This document shows positions 1 to 6,583 of a stretch of DNA of 16,840 nucleotides, piece by piece. This DNA comes from JBCCSZ01 sp039199225. Its GTDB lineage: Bacteria; Bacteroidota; Bacteroidia; Chitinophagales; Saprospiraceae. A program made the translations under genes and the position numbers. The DNA lies in contig JBCCSZ010000163.1 of the NCBI GenBank assembly GCA_039199225.1, forward strand, positions 1 to 16,840, given 5' to 3'. Numbering within the stretch: the stretch's first letter is position 1; every line of letters starts with the position of its first letter. The notes under the pieces were generated by a model that was given only the letters and a program-made list of their open reading frames with translations, did no database searches and was not told the DNA's origin.

Positions 1-1091
1 AAAAGGTTATTGACCGAAGAGGAAGCCAGGCATTCTTCTTCGCTTAGAAAGAAGACATCCTTTATAAAATCTGCTATTTCTGGCTCAGAGGCATAAAATT
101 GATCGAATGAGTCGCCAGGTTGGAAGGCCAGAACGATCTTATTTTGCCCTGCTACCCAAAGAAATTCATTGTTTCTACAAAGTCGCCTACCCGTAAAATG
201 CTGATAACCCAGTACTGGCCAGGCACTCAAAAGTTCGGGATTATCCTCTATGGTTATCTTTATGATGGTTTCGTAGGTGGTATATATAAAGGTCTTTTCA
301 CTTCCAGCCGTTACTTTGGCTTCGATGAGGGATTGGCTTCCAGTTGACAGTAGGTTTTTACCCAATGAGTTGCCGTCTATTTGAAAAATGCCGGCACTTG
401 TAAAGCAAAATCCAATGGTGTCGTTCAGTAGGTCCAGTGAGTAGTAGGCAAAAGTATCTTGTGCGAGGATTGACCAATTTTGCCCGCCGTCGCTCGTGCG
501 ATACAGTACGCCGTCCAGGCTACCCAGCCAACCGTTCTGCCCATCGTTGAAATCCAGGCATTGCGTTTCCAACATGCCTGCTTGTAGTTCGTTGAGGGAC
601 CAGCTTTGGCCGTTGTCTACAGTTCTGTAAATACGCCCCATGGAAGTGGCAAAAATGGCCGTGTTTTTACCCAGAGCAAAGACATCCGTAATTTGCCCTT
701 CTTCAGGTGTAAGTTGGAAAGTGCCTTCTTCCCACTTGTCGCCCTTGTCGAGGCTGATGTAATAATTGAATTCGGTAAAAGCCATGACTTTCTGTCCTCC
801 GCTCTCTGGAAAAACGATGACCTGCTCCAAATCGATCCCTTCCTCCCAATCTGCATTCTGCCAGGATTCGCCATTGTCCGTCGAACGAGAAAAGCCGCCA
901 CAATTCCCTACGGCATAGCCCAAGCCACTGCCATCGGGATCAAAGGCCAAGTGTAAAAGACTACCAAGCCCCGTACGGTCCGCACTTGGCGTGTAAAGGG
1001 TTTCGATGGCCTGGCCGTTCAAATGTACCGATGGTAGGACCGCACAAAAGAAGACTGTTAGGCAAAGCCATTGTAATTTCTGTATGTGCAT
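1..1091 (-). CDS. Secreted Asp-box/YCF48-like beta-propeller protein, 3' end beyond window (partial)
   Basis: Reading leftwards from ATG at 1091, the frame stays open for 363 codons to the window edge, so the C-terminus is missing. Residues 1-28 look like a Sec signal peptide (hydrophobic LCLTVFFCAVL, then LNGQA). Asp-box type motifs (S/T-x-D-x-G-x-x-W) lie near residues 70-77, 113-120, 157-164 and 199-206, typical of BNR, sortilin or YCF48-like beta-propellers. The protein is a clear paralogue of its upstream neighbour: LAFDPDGSGLGYAVGNCGGF and NGWLGSLDG have close matches there. By analogy a T9SS sorting domain is expected in the missing part (inference). It starts 63 bp after the neighbour's stop codon on the same strand, so co-transcription is likely. 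Its substrate or role cannot be read from sequence; exported cell-surface or extracellular function is the reasonable guess. Confidence 0.8.
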   Translation of the reverse strand, partial: MHIQKLQWLCLTVFFCAVLPSVHLNGQAIETLYTPSADRTGLGSLLHLAFDPDGSGLGYAVGNCGGFSRSTDNGESWQNADWEEGIDLEQVIVFPESGGQKVMAFTEFNYYISLDKGDKWEEGTFQLTPEEGQITDVFALGKNTAIFATSMGRIYRTVDNGQSWSLNELQAGMLETQCLDFNDGQNGWLGSLDGVLYRTSDGGQNWSILAQDTFAYYSLDLLNDTIGFCFTSAGIFQIDGNSLGKNLLSTGSQSLIEAKVTAGSEKTFIYTTYETIIKITIEDNPELLSAWPVLGYQHFTGRRLCRNNEFLWVAGQNKIVLAFQPGDSFDQFYASEPEIADFIKDVFFLSEEECLASSSVNNL

Positions 1092-1138
1092 TGCTAGACG
1101 ATTTAATGGGTTCAGATTGCAATTCTCGTTCCCTGTTC

Positions 1139-1155
1139 AGCTTGGAAAGCAAGCT
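1139..1155 (-). other. Small inverted repeat between the paralogous propeller genes
   Basis: AGCTTG at 1139-1144 and CAAGCT at 1150-1155 form a perfect 6-bp stem with a 5-nt loop, just after and partly overlapping the stop codon of the upstream minus-strand gene. No U-tract follows. It could modulate the ratio of the two tandem genes, or it could be chance. Confidence 0.3.
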
Positions 1156-3317
1156 TAATTTTTGCTTTGCGGATGTAGAAATACTTTACGGGTGGCACGA
1201 AAATCTTCTCCACTCAAATGCAATATATACATCCCACTGGCCAGTCTACTCCAATCAAATATATGACTAGCCTGATCCTGTAGCTGGTGTTGTTCGATCA
1301 ATTGGCCCGCCAAGTTGTAGACTTCCAGGGTATGTGCTGGATTGGGCTGTTGCCGGGGAAAGCTGATCCAGATACAGCCAGTCGAAGGATTGGGGTAAAC
1401 CTGAAAATCTCCTTCTTCAACCGCTGGATAGAAATAGGTTTGCTCATTGCGCAGTACGTATAGGCGCCCGCTGGTGCTGGCAAACCAAAGGTCTCCGGTC
1501 TCTTCGTCAAGGATCATGTTGTTGATGCGATTGCAGATTTGTGAAAATGTCTGCCAACTTTGCCCTTTATCGCGACTGCGTTTCAGCAGCGTATATTCCA
1601 GTTGTTTGTCCAGCGCCCAGATCGTTTTGTCATCCTGAAAAATAAAATTGGACAGATTTGATTCCAGAACAACATCATAGGTGAATCCACCATCTTCCGT
1701 CAACAACAAGCTGGTATCTATGGTAAGAACGCCAAAATTTCGATCTCTAAATCCTGCCGATGTAATGCTGAAATCTTCGTCGCTCAGCCGAATCCTCCAA
1801 TTCAAGCCACCATCTTCTGAGTAGTCTAGATTGGCAGGTAATCCCAATGCCCTAGATGAGCTGTTGAAAACAAAGAGGACATCCTTTTCTGGAATGTGAA
1901 CGCGATCAGCTGGAAAAGAAAACGAATTTACAAATACCCAGTTTTCCCCTTCATCTGTTGATTTATACAATTCTGCGGAAAGGCCCGGAACGTTGGCGAG
2001 CAAGTATAGAAATCCGGTTTCCTTTTCCTTTTGAATGTCTACAATAGATTGGCCACTCCATTGCTTGAGTTTGATGATGCTTCTGCGATTTTCGTAAATA
2101 TTCACTCTATCGGAATTGGCCAGTAATACCCGATTATTGCTTAATGGAACGATGATGGTAAAAAAGTTGATGCCTCGGTAGATCAGCTCTGGTTCTATTG
2201 CATCTTCCTTATCGAATTGTACAGCTAAACTCAAGTTGTTGTCAACGGTCAGCCCTGCGATGCGATCTTGATCCAGAAAAGAGATTTTTCTAAAATTGTA
2301 TGGAGGGGGTGTTCCATTTTTGTATGTTCCTTTGAGGGTAGAAAGATCCACTTTTGCAATATTTGCCTCTTGCCCACAGCTCCATCCCTCCGATCCTGAT
2401 AATAGTAATCTGCTGGATGTCAGTCCAAACTGGGCAATCAGCGGAGGCCAGGAGCCCCTAAATTGTAGGTTGTCACCTTCTGTAAAATAGAGGATGATCG
2501 AAACGTTACTGAATTGCACAAACAATGTGCTGCTGATGGTCTGAACCTCTACACCACTGTTCGGGGGAAGATTGCTGATTTGGGTCCACTGAAGCGGGTT
2601 GCCCTGTAGGCTGTAAATGCCTCTGGAGGTAGCGGCAAAGCCTACCGTATCATTGAGAAAGTCCAAGGAGTAAATGGCTCCCTCGACACTGGAAACTCGT
2701 TCCCAATCGCCACCGCCGTTGGCCGTACGAAAAACAGAGCCGTCGAGCGTACCCAACCAACCGTTTTGCAGACTGGTGAAATCCAGGGTTTGGGCAGAAA
2801 GGCCAGCAGTTTGGAAATCATCGATCTGCCAGCTTTGGCCGCCGTCGGACGAGCGGTATATGCGACCGGAGGAGGTAGCCAATATGGCTTCTTGAGCGGA
2901 GGTTGTATAGGCGTCTGTTACGGAGCCATCAGAGAGCGAAGTCTCAAAAACCACTTCCCAGTTGTCTGTTCCTCCGTTGGTACTCAGAAAAACTTCCGAC
3001 ATGCTGAAGATCAACAATCTTTGACCGCCAGAACCTGGAAAAATAGCCAACTGCTCGAAATCGGCCTGCGGTACATCGGTTTGCTCTTGCCAACTTTCTC
3101 CATGGTCTTCGGTCTGCCAAAAAGCCCCACAAAGCCCCACCGCATAGCCCTTTCCGGACTTGTCGGGATCAAAAGCGAGTTGTTTGAGCATGTTGGGGGA
3201 AAACGCCTGCTGTGGAAGAATACTTTCTAGGGTCTGACTGAAGACCGTCGAACTACAACAGAATAGGAAAACGGAGCAATAAGCAAGCCTTACCAAAAAG
3301 GGGATGTTCTTTTTCAT
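1155..3317 (-). CDS. Secreted Asp-box (YCF48/BNR-like) beta-propeller protein with T9SS type A sorting domain
   Basis: 720 residues. Residues 1-28 form a signal peptide (KK at the N-terminus, hydrophobic core, end at TVFSQ). About eight Asp-box-like motifs are visible, near residues 69-76, 112-120, 155-163, 198-205, 453-460, 500-507, 540-547 and 581-588. This suggests one or two beta-propellers of the kind annotated as WD40/YTN, BNR or photosystem II stability factor-like. The last ~85 residues are a T9SS sorting domain: FQVYPNPSTG at 638-647, LEVYNLAGQLI at 664-674, SGMYILHL at 694-701, then a basic end. The protein should therefore be exported through the outer membrane by the type IX system and be secreted or surface-anchored. 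The ATG at 3317 is chosen because it puts the signal peptide at the N-terminus. Ligand or enzymatic activity is unknown; no catalytic motif was seen. Confidence 0.9.
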   Translation of the reverse strand: MKKNIPFLVRLAYCSVFLFCCSSTVFSQTLESILPQQAFSPNMLKQLAFDPDKSGKGYAVGLCGAFWQTEDHGESWQEQTDVPQADFEQLAIFPGSGGQRLLIFSMSEVFLSTNGGTDNWEVVFETSLSDGSVTDAYTTSAQEAILATSSGRIYRSSDGGQSWQIDDFQTAGLSAQTLDFTSLQNGWLGTLDGSVFRTANGGGDWERVSSVEGAIYSLDFLNDTVGFAATSRGIYSLQGNPLQWTQISNLPPNSGVEVQTISSTLFVQFSNVSIILYFTEGDNLQFRGSWPPLIAQFGLTSSRLLLSGSEGWSCGQEANIAKVDLSTLKGTYKNGTPPPYNFRKISFLDQDRIAGLTVDNNLSLAVQFDKEDAIEPELIYRGINFFTIIVPLSNNRVLLANSDRVNIYENRRSIIKLKQWSGQSIVDIQKEKETGFLYLLANVPGLSAELYKSTDEGENWVFVNSFSFPADRVHIPEKDVLFVFNSSSRALGLPANLDYSEDGGLNWRIRLSDEDFSITSAGFRDRNFGVLTIDTSLLLTEDGGFTYDVVLESNLSNFIFQDDKTIWALDKQLEYTLLKRSRDKGQSWQTFSQICNRINNMILDEETGDLWFASTSGRLYVLRNEQTYFYPAVEEGDFQVYPNPSTGCIWISFPRQQPNPAHTLEVYNLAGQLIEQHQLQDQASHIFDWSRLASGMYILHLSGEDFRATRKVFLHPQSKN

Positions 3318-3319
3318 AG

Positions 3320-3349
3320 CAAAAATAATTTGTGTAAATCAGCTCCAAA
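3320..3349 (-). promoter_or_regulatory. Possible Bacteroidota-type promoter of the propeller gene
   Basis: On the minus strand, TTTG (3349-3346) is followed after 18 nt by TATTTTTG (3327-3320), which fits the Bacteroidota TAnnTTTG -7 box exactly. The box ends only two bases before the ATG at 3317. If it is used, the transcript would be leaderless or start inside the first codons, which lowers confidence. The 95-bp divergent gap 3318-3412 contains no other gene. Confidence 0.35.
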
Positions 3350-3380
3350 CTCTAATATACTAAAAAAGCATATTCCAAAG

Positions 3381-3408
3381 TTGGGTTTTTAAATTTTTCC
3401 TATCTTCA
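3381..3408 (+). promoter_or_regulatory. Weak candidate promoter of the hydroxyacyl-CoA dehydrogenase gene
   Basis: TTG at 3381-3383 and TATCTTCA at 3401-3408 (two mismatches to TAnnTTTG) are 17 nt apart, upstream of the ATG at 3413. Again the box nearly abuts the start codon. Weak match, reported as a possibility only. Confidence 0.2.
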
Positions 3409-3412
3409 ACCT

Positions 3413-4306
3413 ATGCAAATGGAACTAAACGACATTAAGAAGGTACTCATCATTGGGTCTGGTACTTTGGGCAGCCGTGTTGGTTTGCAATGTGCCATCA
3501 GCGGCTACAAAGTCGTCATGTACGACGTCAATCCGCAAGCCTTTGAGCGCGCTCGTGCCTCCAATCGCTCCTTGATGCACTGGGTGATTCGCCAGGGCTG
3601 GGTCAATCCAAAAAAGACAGACGAAATTCTTTCCCGGATTCGGTGGACAATGGACCCCCAGGATGCCGTAACAGATGTTGATTTGGTGAGTGAAAATGTA
3701 ACGGAAGATGTTGCGATCAAAAAGCAGGTTTGGCAGGAATTCGGTCCAATTTGCCCAAAGCATGCCATTCTCACTACGAATACTTCTTACATGTTGCCCT
3801 CCATGTTTGCCGATGATTCGGGGCATCCGGCGCATTTTTGTGCCTTTCACTTCCACGATGTTTTCACTGCCAATGTCGTCGATGTCATGCCCCATCCGAC
3901 CACAGCTGAATGGATTCCTCCTCTGCTGATGAAATTCGGTAAGAAACTGCATCAAATTCCCGTATTGATTCAAAAAGAGACTTCCGGCTATGTTTTCAAC
4001 AAGATTTTTGGAGCTGCCCTGTTGATGGCCGGCAAGATTGTCGCCAACGGTATTGCCAGCGTCGAGGATGTAGACCGCTCTTGGATGGGTAATTTCAATA
4101 TGCCAATCGGCCCATTCGGGATGATGGACGAGGTAGGGTTGAAAACCACCTGGCATGTCACAAATAACAATAAGGGGGCTGGCTACGAAGAATTCGCTGA
4201 TTTGCTCAAAACGTACATTGATGCTGGTAAATTGGGAGTACAGTCTGGCGAAGGTTTTTACACCTATCCCAAGCCGCGTTTCAAGGACAAGGACTTTCTA
4301 AAGTAA
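3413..4306 (+). CDS. 3-hydroxyacyl-CoA dehydrogenase family protein (3-hydroxybutyryl-CoA dehydrogenase-like)
   Basis: 297 residues, the usual length of single-domain bacterial 3-hydroxyacyl-CoA dehydrogenases, which oxidise L-3-hydroxyacyl-CoA with NAD+ or run in reverse. The N-terminal Rossmann fold is clear: GSGTLG at 15-20, then YDVN at 37-40 closing the beta-alpha-beta unit with an acidic residue typical of NAD binding. NTS at 123-125 and the His of AFHFHDV (His146) match the catalytic region. The C-terminal helical domain starts around 190 with SGYVFNKIF (Asn196) and continues to GPFGMMDEVGLK at 233-244. The usual HFFNP is altered to HFHDV, and the Glu partner of the catalytic His appears to be Asp157. 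Start: ATG at 3413, with a second ATG two codons later equally possible. No adjacent beta-oxidation genes are present, so the physiological substrate is open. Confidence 0.85.
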   Translation: MQMELNDIKKVLIIGSGTLGSRVGLQCAISGYKVVMYDVNPQAFERARASNRSLMHWVIRQGWVNPKKTDEILSRIRWTMDPQDAVTDVDLVSENVTEDVAIKKQVWQEFGPICPKHAILTTNTSYMLPSMFADDSGHPAHFCAFHFHDVFTANVVDVMPHPTTAEWIPPLLMKFGKKLHQIPVLIQKETSGYVFNKIFGAALLMAGKIVANGIASVEDVDRSWMGNFNMPIGPFGMMDEVGLKTTWHVTNNNKGAGYEEFADLLKTYIDAGKLGVQSGEGFYTYPKPRFKDKDFLK

Positions 4307-4520
4307 TTTCTCACCCTGTGGAAGGCTGCCCATACCATTCTTCTGAGCAGCGCCAAAATGATTATTGCTCTGTCAAAGTGCTAAGAATCAGCTCCTTTGA
4401 AAGAGTCAATGGCATTGGTCTGAAATTTTTTTTAGGCCAACCCAACCTTTTCTTTCCGACTTACGATGATATAATTGACAGCGAAATGCTAAGGCTGTGA
4501 AAGCTTTAAATCACCCACTT
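4307..4520. other. Intergenic region, no convincing gene
   Basis: This 214-bp gap separates the dehydrogenase from the next operon. A 60-codon open frame (4318-4500) has no recognisable protein character. TATAATTG at 4470-4477 is a one-mismatch -7-like box that could serve the operon starting at 4521. No strong terminator hairpin was found behind the dehydrogenase gene. Confidence 0.35.
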
Positions 4521-5222
4521 ATGAAATTATTCTACATCATATGTACTTTGTTTTGTTGCCTGCTTTGGGCGGCTCCTACCAAGGCTCAGAAACATCAGTT
4601 TGGCGTGAGTCTGGACATTATGCTGACCAATGTGAACGGAAAGAAAGTACTTTCAGAGGATTCTGAGATCGATTTCAACAATTACGAATCGACCTATTTC
4701 ACCATCGGGACCTACTATCGGTTGGCACCCTACAGAAGCCGCCTGAGTTGGCAAGCCGCCTTGAGATATGGCAATATATGGTACGGAGGTCGTATCGATT
4801 ATCCAGACGATCTGATCTATGAAAATTTTTATCCCAGCATGCAACTGCACATCCTGCACATTCCACTCAATGTACAAGTCGATATGGGACACGAGGTAAA
4901 GGCTCTTTTTGGCCTTGCCGTTCATCAGATATTTGTGAAAAGTGAGAGCCAGAGAGACTTCGTATTTCCAGGAAATTCACTAAGGGATGAGTTGACTGTC
5001 GAAGCTCAGCGATCCTTCGATAAGGCTGTTAATGAGACGCAAATATTTTGGGAAGCTGGCTTGAAACTGGGTTTTGGACGCATTGAAATTCAGGTGAAGT
5101 ACCAGTCGCTGTTGACCGATTTTTTCAACAAAATAGAATTGCGGGGAGAGGGACATCAAGTAGATGTCAGCTACAGAACCTATCAAATGGGAATGAGCTA
5201 CCGCCTCTTTGGAAGCTATTGA
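4521..5222 (+). CDS. Exported outer-membrane beta-barrel-like protein
   Basis: 233 residues from the ATG at 4521. An in-frame GTG at 4497 would add eight residues ahead of the signal peptide and is less likely. Residues 1-22 form a signal peptide (IICTLFCCLLWAAP, cleavage near TKAQ). The mature part alternates polar and hydrophobic residues in strand-like stretches with many aromatics, for example LSWQAALRYGNIWYGG (75-90), MQLHILHIPLNVQVDMG (107-123), FWEAGLKLGFGRIEIQVKYQ (176-195) and the terminal YQMGMSYRLFGSY. That is the look of the small 8-10-strand OmpA/PorT-like barrels annotated as outer membrane beta-barrel protein in Bacteroidota. It is the first gene of a likely operon with 5267-8124. 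The specific function is not recognisable. Confidence 0.75.
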   Translation: MKLFYIICTLFCCLLWAAPTKAQKHQFGVSLDIMLTNVNGKKVLSEDSEIDFNNYESTYFTIGTYYRLAPYRSRLSWQAALRYGNIWYGGRIDYPDDLIYENFYPSMQLHILHIPLNVQVDMGHEVKALFGLAVHQIFVKSESQRDFVFPGNSLRDELTVEAQRSFDKAVNETQIFWEAGLKLGFGRIEIQVKYQSLLTDFFNKIELRGEGHQVDVSYRTYQMGMSYRLFGSY

Positions 5223-5266
5223 GCCCTGGTAACTTTTCCTATCGCTGCACAACTTAACATCCATCA

Positions 5267-5980
5267 ATGAAAAATCAACGACCAATTATGAAATCTCTCA
5301 AGAACTACCTTTTGGCCATCGGACTTTTGTTTTGCTGGAATCAGCTTTCGGCCCAGGTAGATATCATGCCGCCAGAACAAGCCAACTATAAAAACCAGCT
5401 AAAAGTAGGCATTATGACCTTCCTCTCTGAGGACAAAGGTCTAGGGGTAAATTTTCAATACTTTAGAGATTTTCACAAAAGCTGGGCCTACAGTGTTGCT
5501 TTCCAAATGAGGTATGGCTCCGGAAATAACCTCTCAGATTTTCAAGACGAAGACTATCCTTTCGAAAACCAGTTGTCATCAGATTTTGGTGGGATTATCA
5601 ATTACGGCCTTAACCCAGAATCCAGCTTTAGTACAACAGTCAGTGGTTTGTTTCATTTCCGCAAGCAAAAAAATGCAACGGTGTTCAAGGCAGGCACAGG
5701 CTTGAGTATCGGCTATTTTGATGAAGTATCCATCGCTGTTTTAGCAAGCGAATATTACATTTCTAACTTTAATCCTCGATCAATAGACGATTTGCGCGAA
5801 GTTGAAATACTAACGCAAGAATACAACCGCTTTCTGGACCTTGGATGGATTCTAGAGCTAGGCTATCAATATTATCTGAATAATAGAATCTTTGTCGGAC
5901 TGAGCAGCAACATACAAACCTTTTTTAAATCGGGTGCTGTAGCGCTTGGTTGTTCCCTCGACTTCGGCGTCAATTTTTAA
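5267..5980 (+). CDS. Exported outer-membrane beta-barrel-like hypothetical protein
   Basis: 237 residues from the ATG at 5267, or 230 from the ATG at 5288; both leave an intact signal peptide (hydrophobic YLLAIGLLFCW, ending LSAQ). The mature region shows amphipathic strand-like segments and a high aromatic content (LGVNFQYFRDF, WAYSVAFQMRYGSG, FGGIINYGLN, LELGYQYYLNNRIFVGLSS) and ends CSLDFGVNF with a C-terminal Phe, as expected for a barrel inserted by BAM. It lies 44 bp after the preceding barrel-like gene and 6 bp before the sigma factor, so co-transcription is very likely. It resembles the upstream protein in general type rather than in obvious sequence identity. Function unknown; possibly part of the envelope stimulus or output linked to the sigma factor (inference). 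Confidence 0.7.
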   Translation: MKNQRPIMKSLKNYLLAIGLLFCWNQLSAQVDIMPPEQANYKNQLKVGIMTFLSEDKGLGVNFQYFRDFHKSWAYSVAFQMRYGSGNNLSDFQDEDYPFENQLSSDFGGIINYGLNPESSFSTTVSGLFHFRKQKNATVFKAGTGLSIGYFDEVSIAVLASEYYISNFNPRSIDDLREVEILTQEYNRFLDLGWILELGYQYYLNNRIFVGLSSNIQTFFKSGAVALGCSLDFGVNF

Positions 5981-5986
5981 CCCATT

Positions 5987-6583
5987 ATGCCCTCTGTTTT
6001 GCAATATCCCCTCAGTCGGTCAACGCCTATGAAATTCTCTCCGCAGAGTACGGATGCCGAACTTCTGGAAGGCTGTATCCGCAAGGATCGCCTGGCCCAA
6101 AAGTACCTCTACCAGCGGTACTACGGGCAGATGTTGGGCATCTGTATGCGCTACACCAAAAATAGGGACGAGGCCAATGATGTCCTAAACCGGGCTTTTC
6201 TGAAGGTGTTCAACTCCATCGAAAAGTACCGTTCTACTGGCTCCTTTGGTGGCTGGATAGCTCGCATCGTACTTCATACTGCTATTGACTTTGTTCGATC
6301 CAATACGACCTACCACAAGGTCATGGACTACAATCTTGAAAAAGATGCTACAGTCTACAATGATGCCATCGATCAATTGGCGGCTGGCGAAATTTACCAG
6401 CTTATTCAGCAACTGCCGCCAGCGAGCCAAAGCGTCTTTAGTATGTATGTCATAGATGGCTATAAGCACAGTGAAATAGCGAAGACCTTGAACATTAGCC
6501 AAGGAACCTCCAAGTGGCACCTCAACAATGCCCGAAAGAGCCTTCAAAAATTATTGGAAAACCGAAACAGTATCAACCCATGA
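5987..6583 (+). CDS. RNA polymerase ECF-type sigma factor (sigma-70 family)
   Basis: 198 residues from the ATG at 5987; an internal ATG at 6029 would give 184 residues and also suits the family. Sigma region 2 spans roughly residues 37-104: YLYQRYYGQMLGICMRY, then NRDEANDVLNRAFLKVF (DEA..D core), and FGGWIARIVLHTAIDFVR for promoter melting. A short variable linker follows (105-140). Region 4 spans about 136-192: QQLPPASQSVFSMYVIDGYKH, EIAKTLNISQGTSKWHLNNAR, a helix-turn-helix recognising the -35/-33 element. The absence of regions 1 and 3 makes it an ECF factor. Its stop overlaps the start of the downstream membrane protein (ATGA), implying translational coupling, and the two barrel-like genes lie immediately upstream. 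Expected role: transcription of envelope-related genes when released by its partner. Confidence 0.92.
   Translation: MPSVLQYPLSRSTPMKFSPQSTDAELLEGCIRKDRLAQKYLYQRYYGQMLGICMRYTKNRDEANDVLNRAFLKVFNSIEKYRSTGSFGGWIARIVLHTAIDFVRSNTTYHKVMDYNLEKDATVYNDAIDQLAAGEIYQLIQQLPPASQSVFSMYVIDGYKHSEIAKTLNISQGTSKWHLNNARKSLQKLLENRNSINP

Noticed and set aside
961..1152. A short minus-strand frame over the start of the left propeller gene
   Set aside because: The other minus-strand frame beginning at 1091 has a signal peptide, Asp-box motifs and homology to the neighbouring paralogue; this one has none.
3425..4156. A 243-codon open frame on the minus strand
   Set aside because: It lies fully antisense to the well-recognised dehydrogenase gene, its translation shows no domain or normal composition, and the sense gene has clear catalytic motifs.
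4318..4500. A 60-codon open frame between the dehydrogenase and the barrel operon
   Set aside because: It shows no recognisable protein features and the region reads as intergenic DNA.
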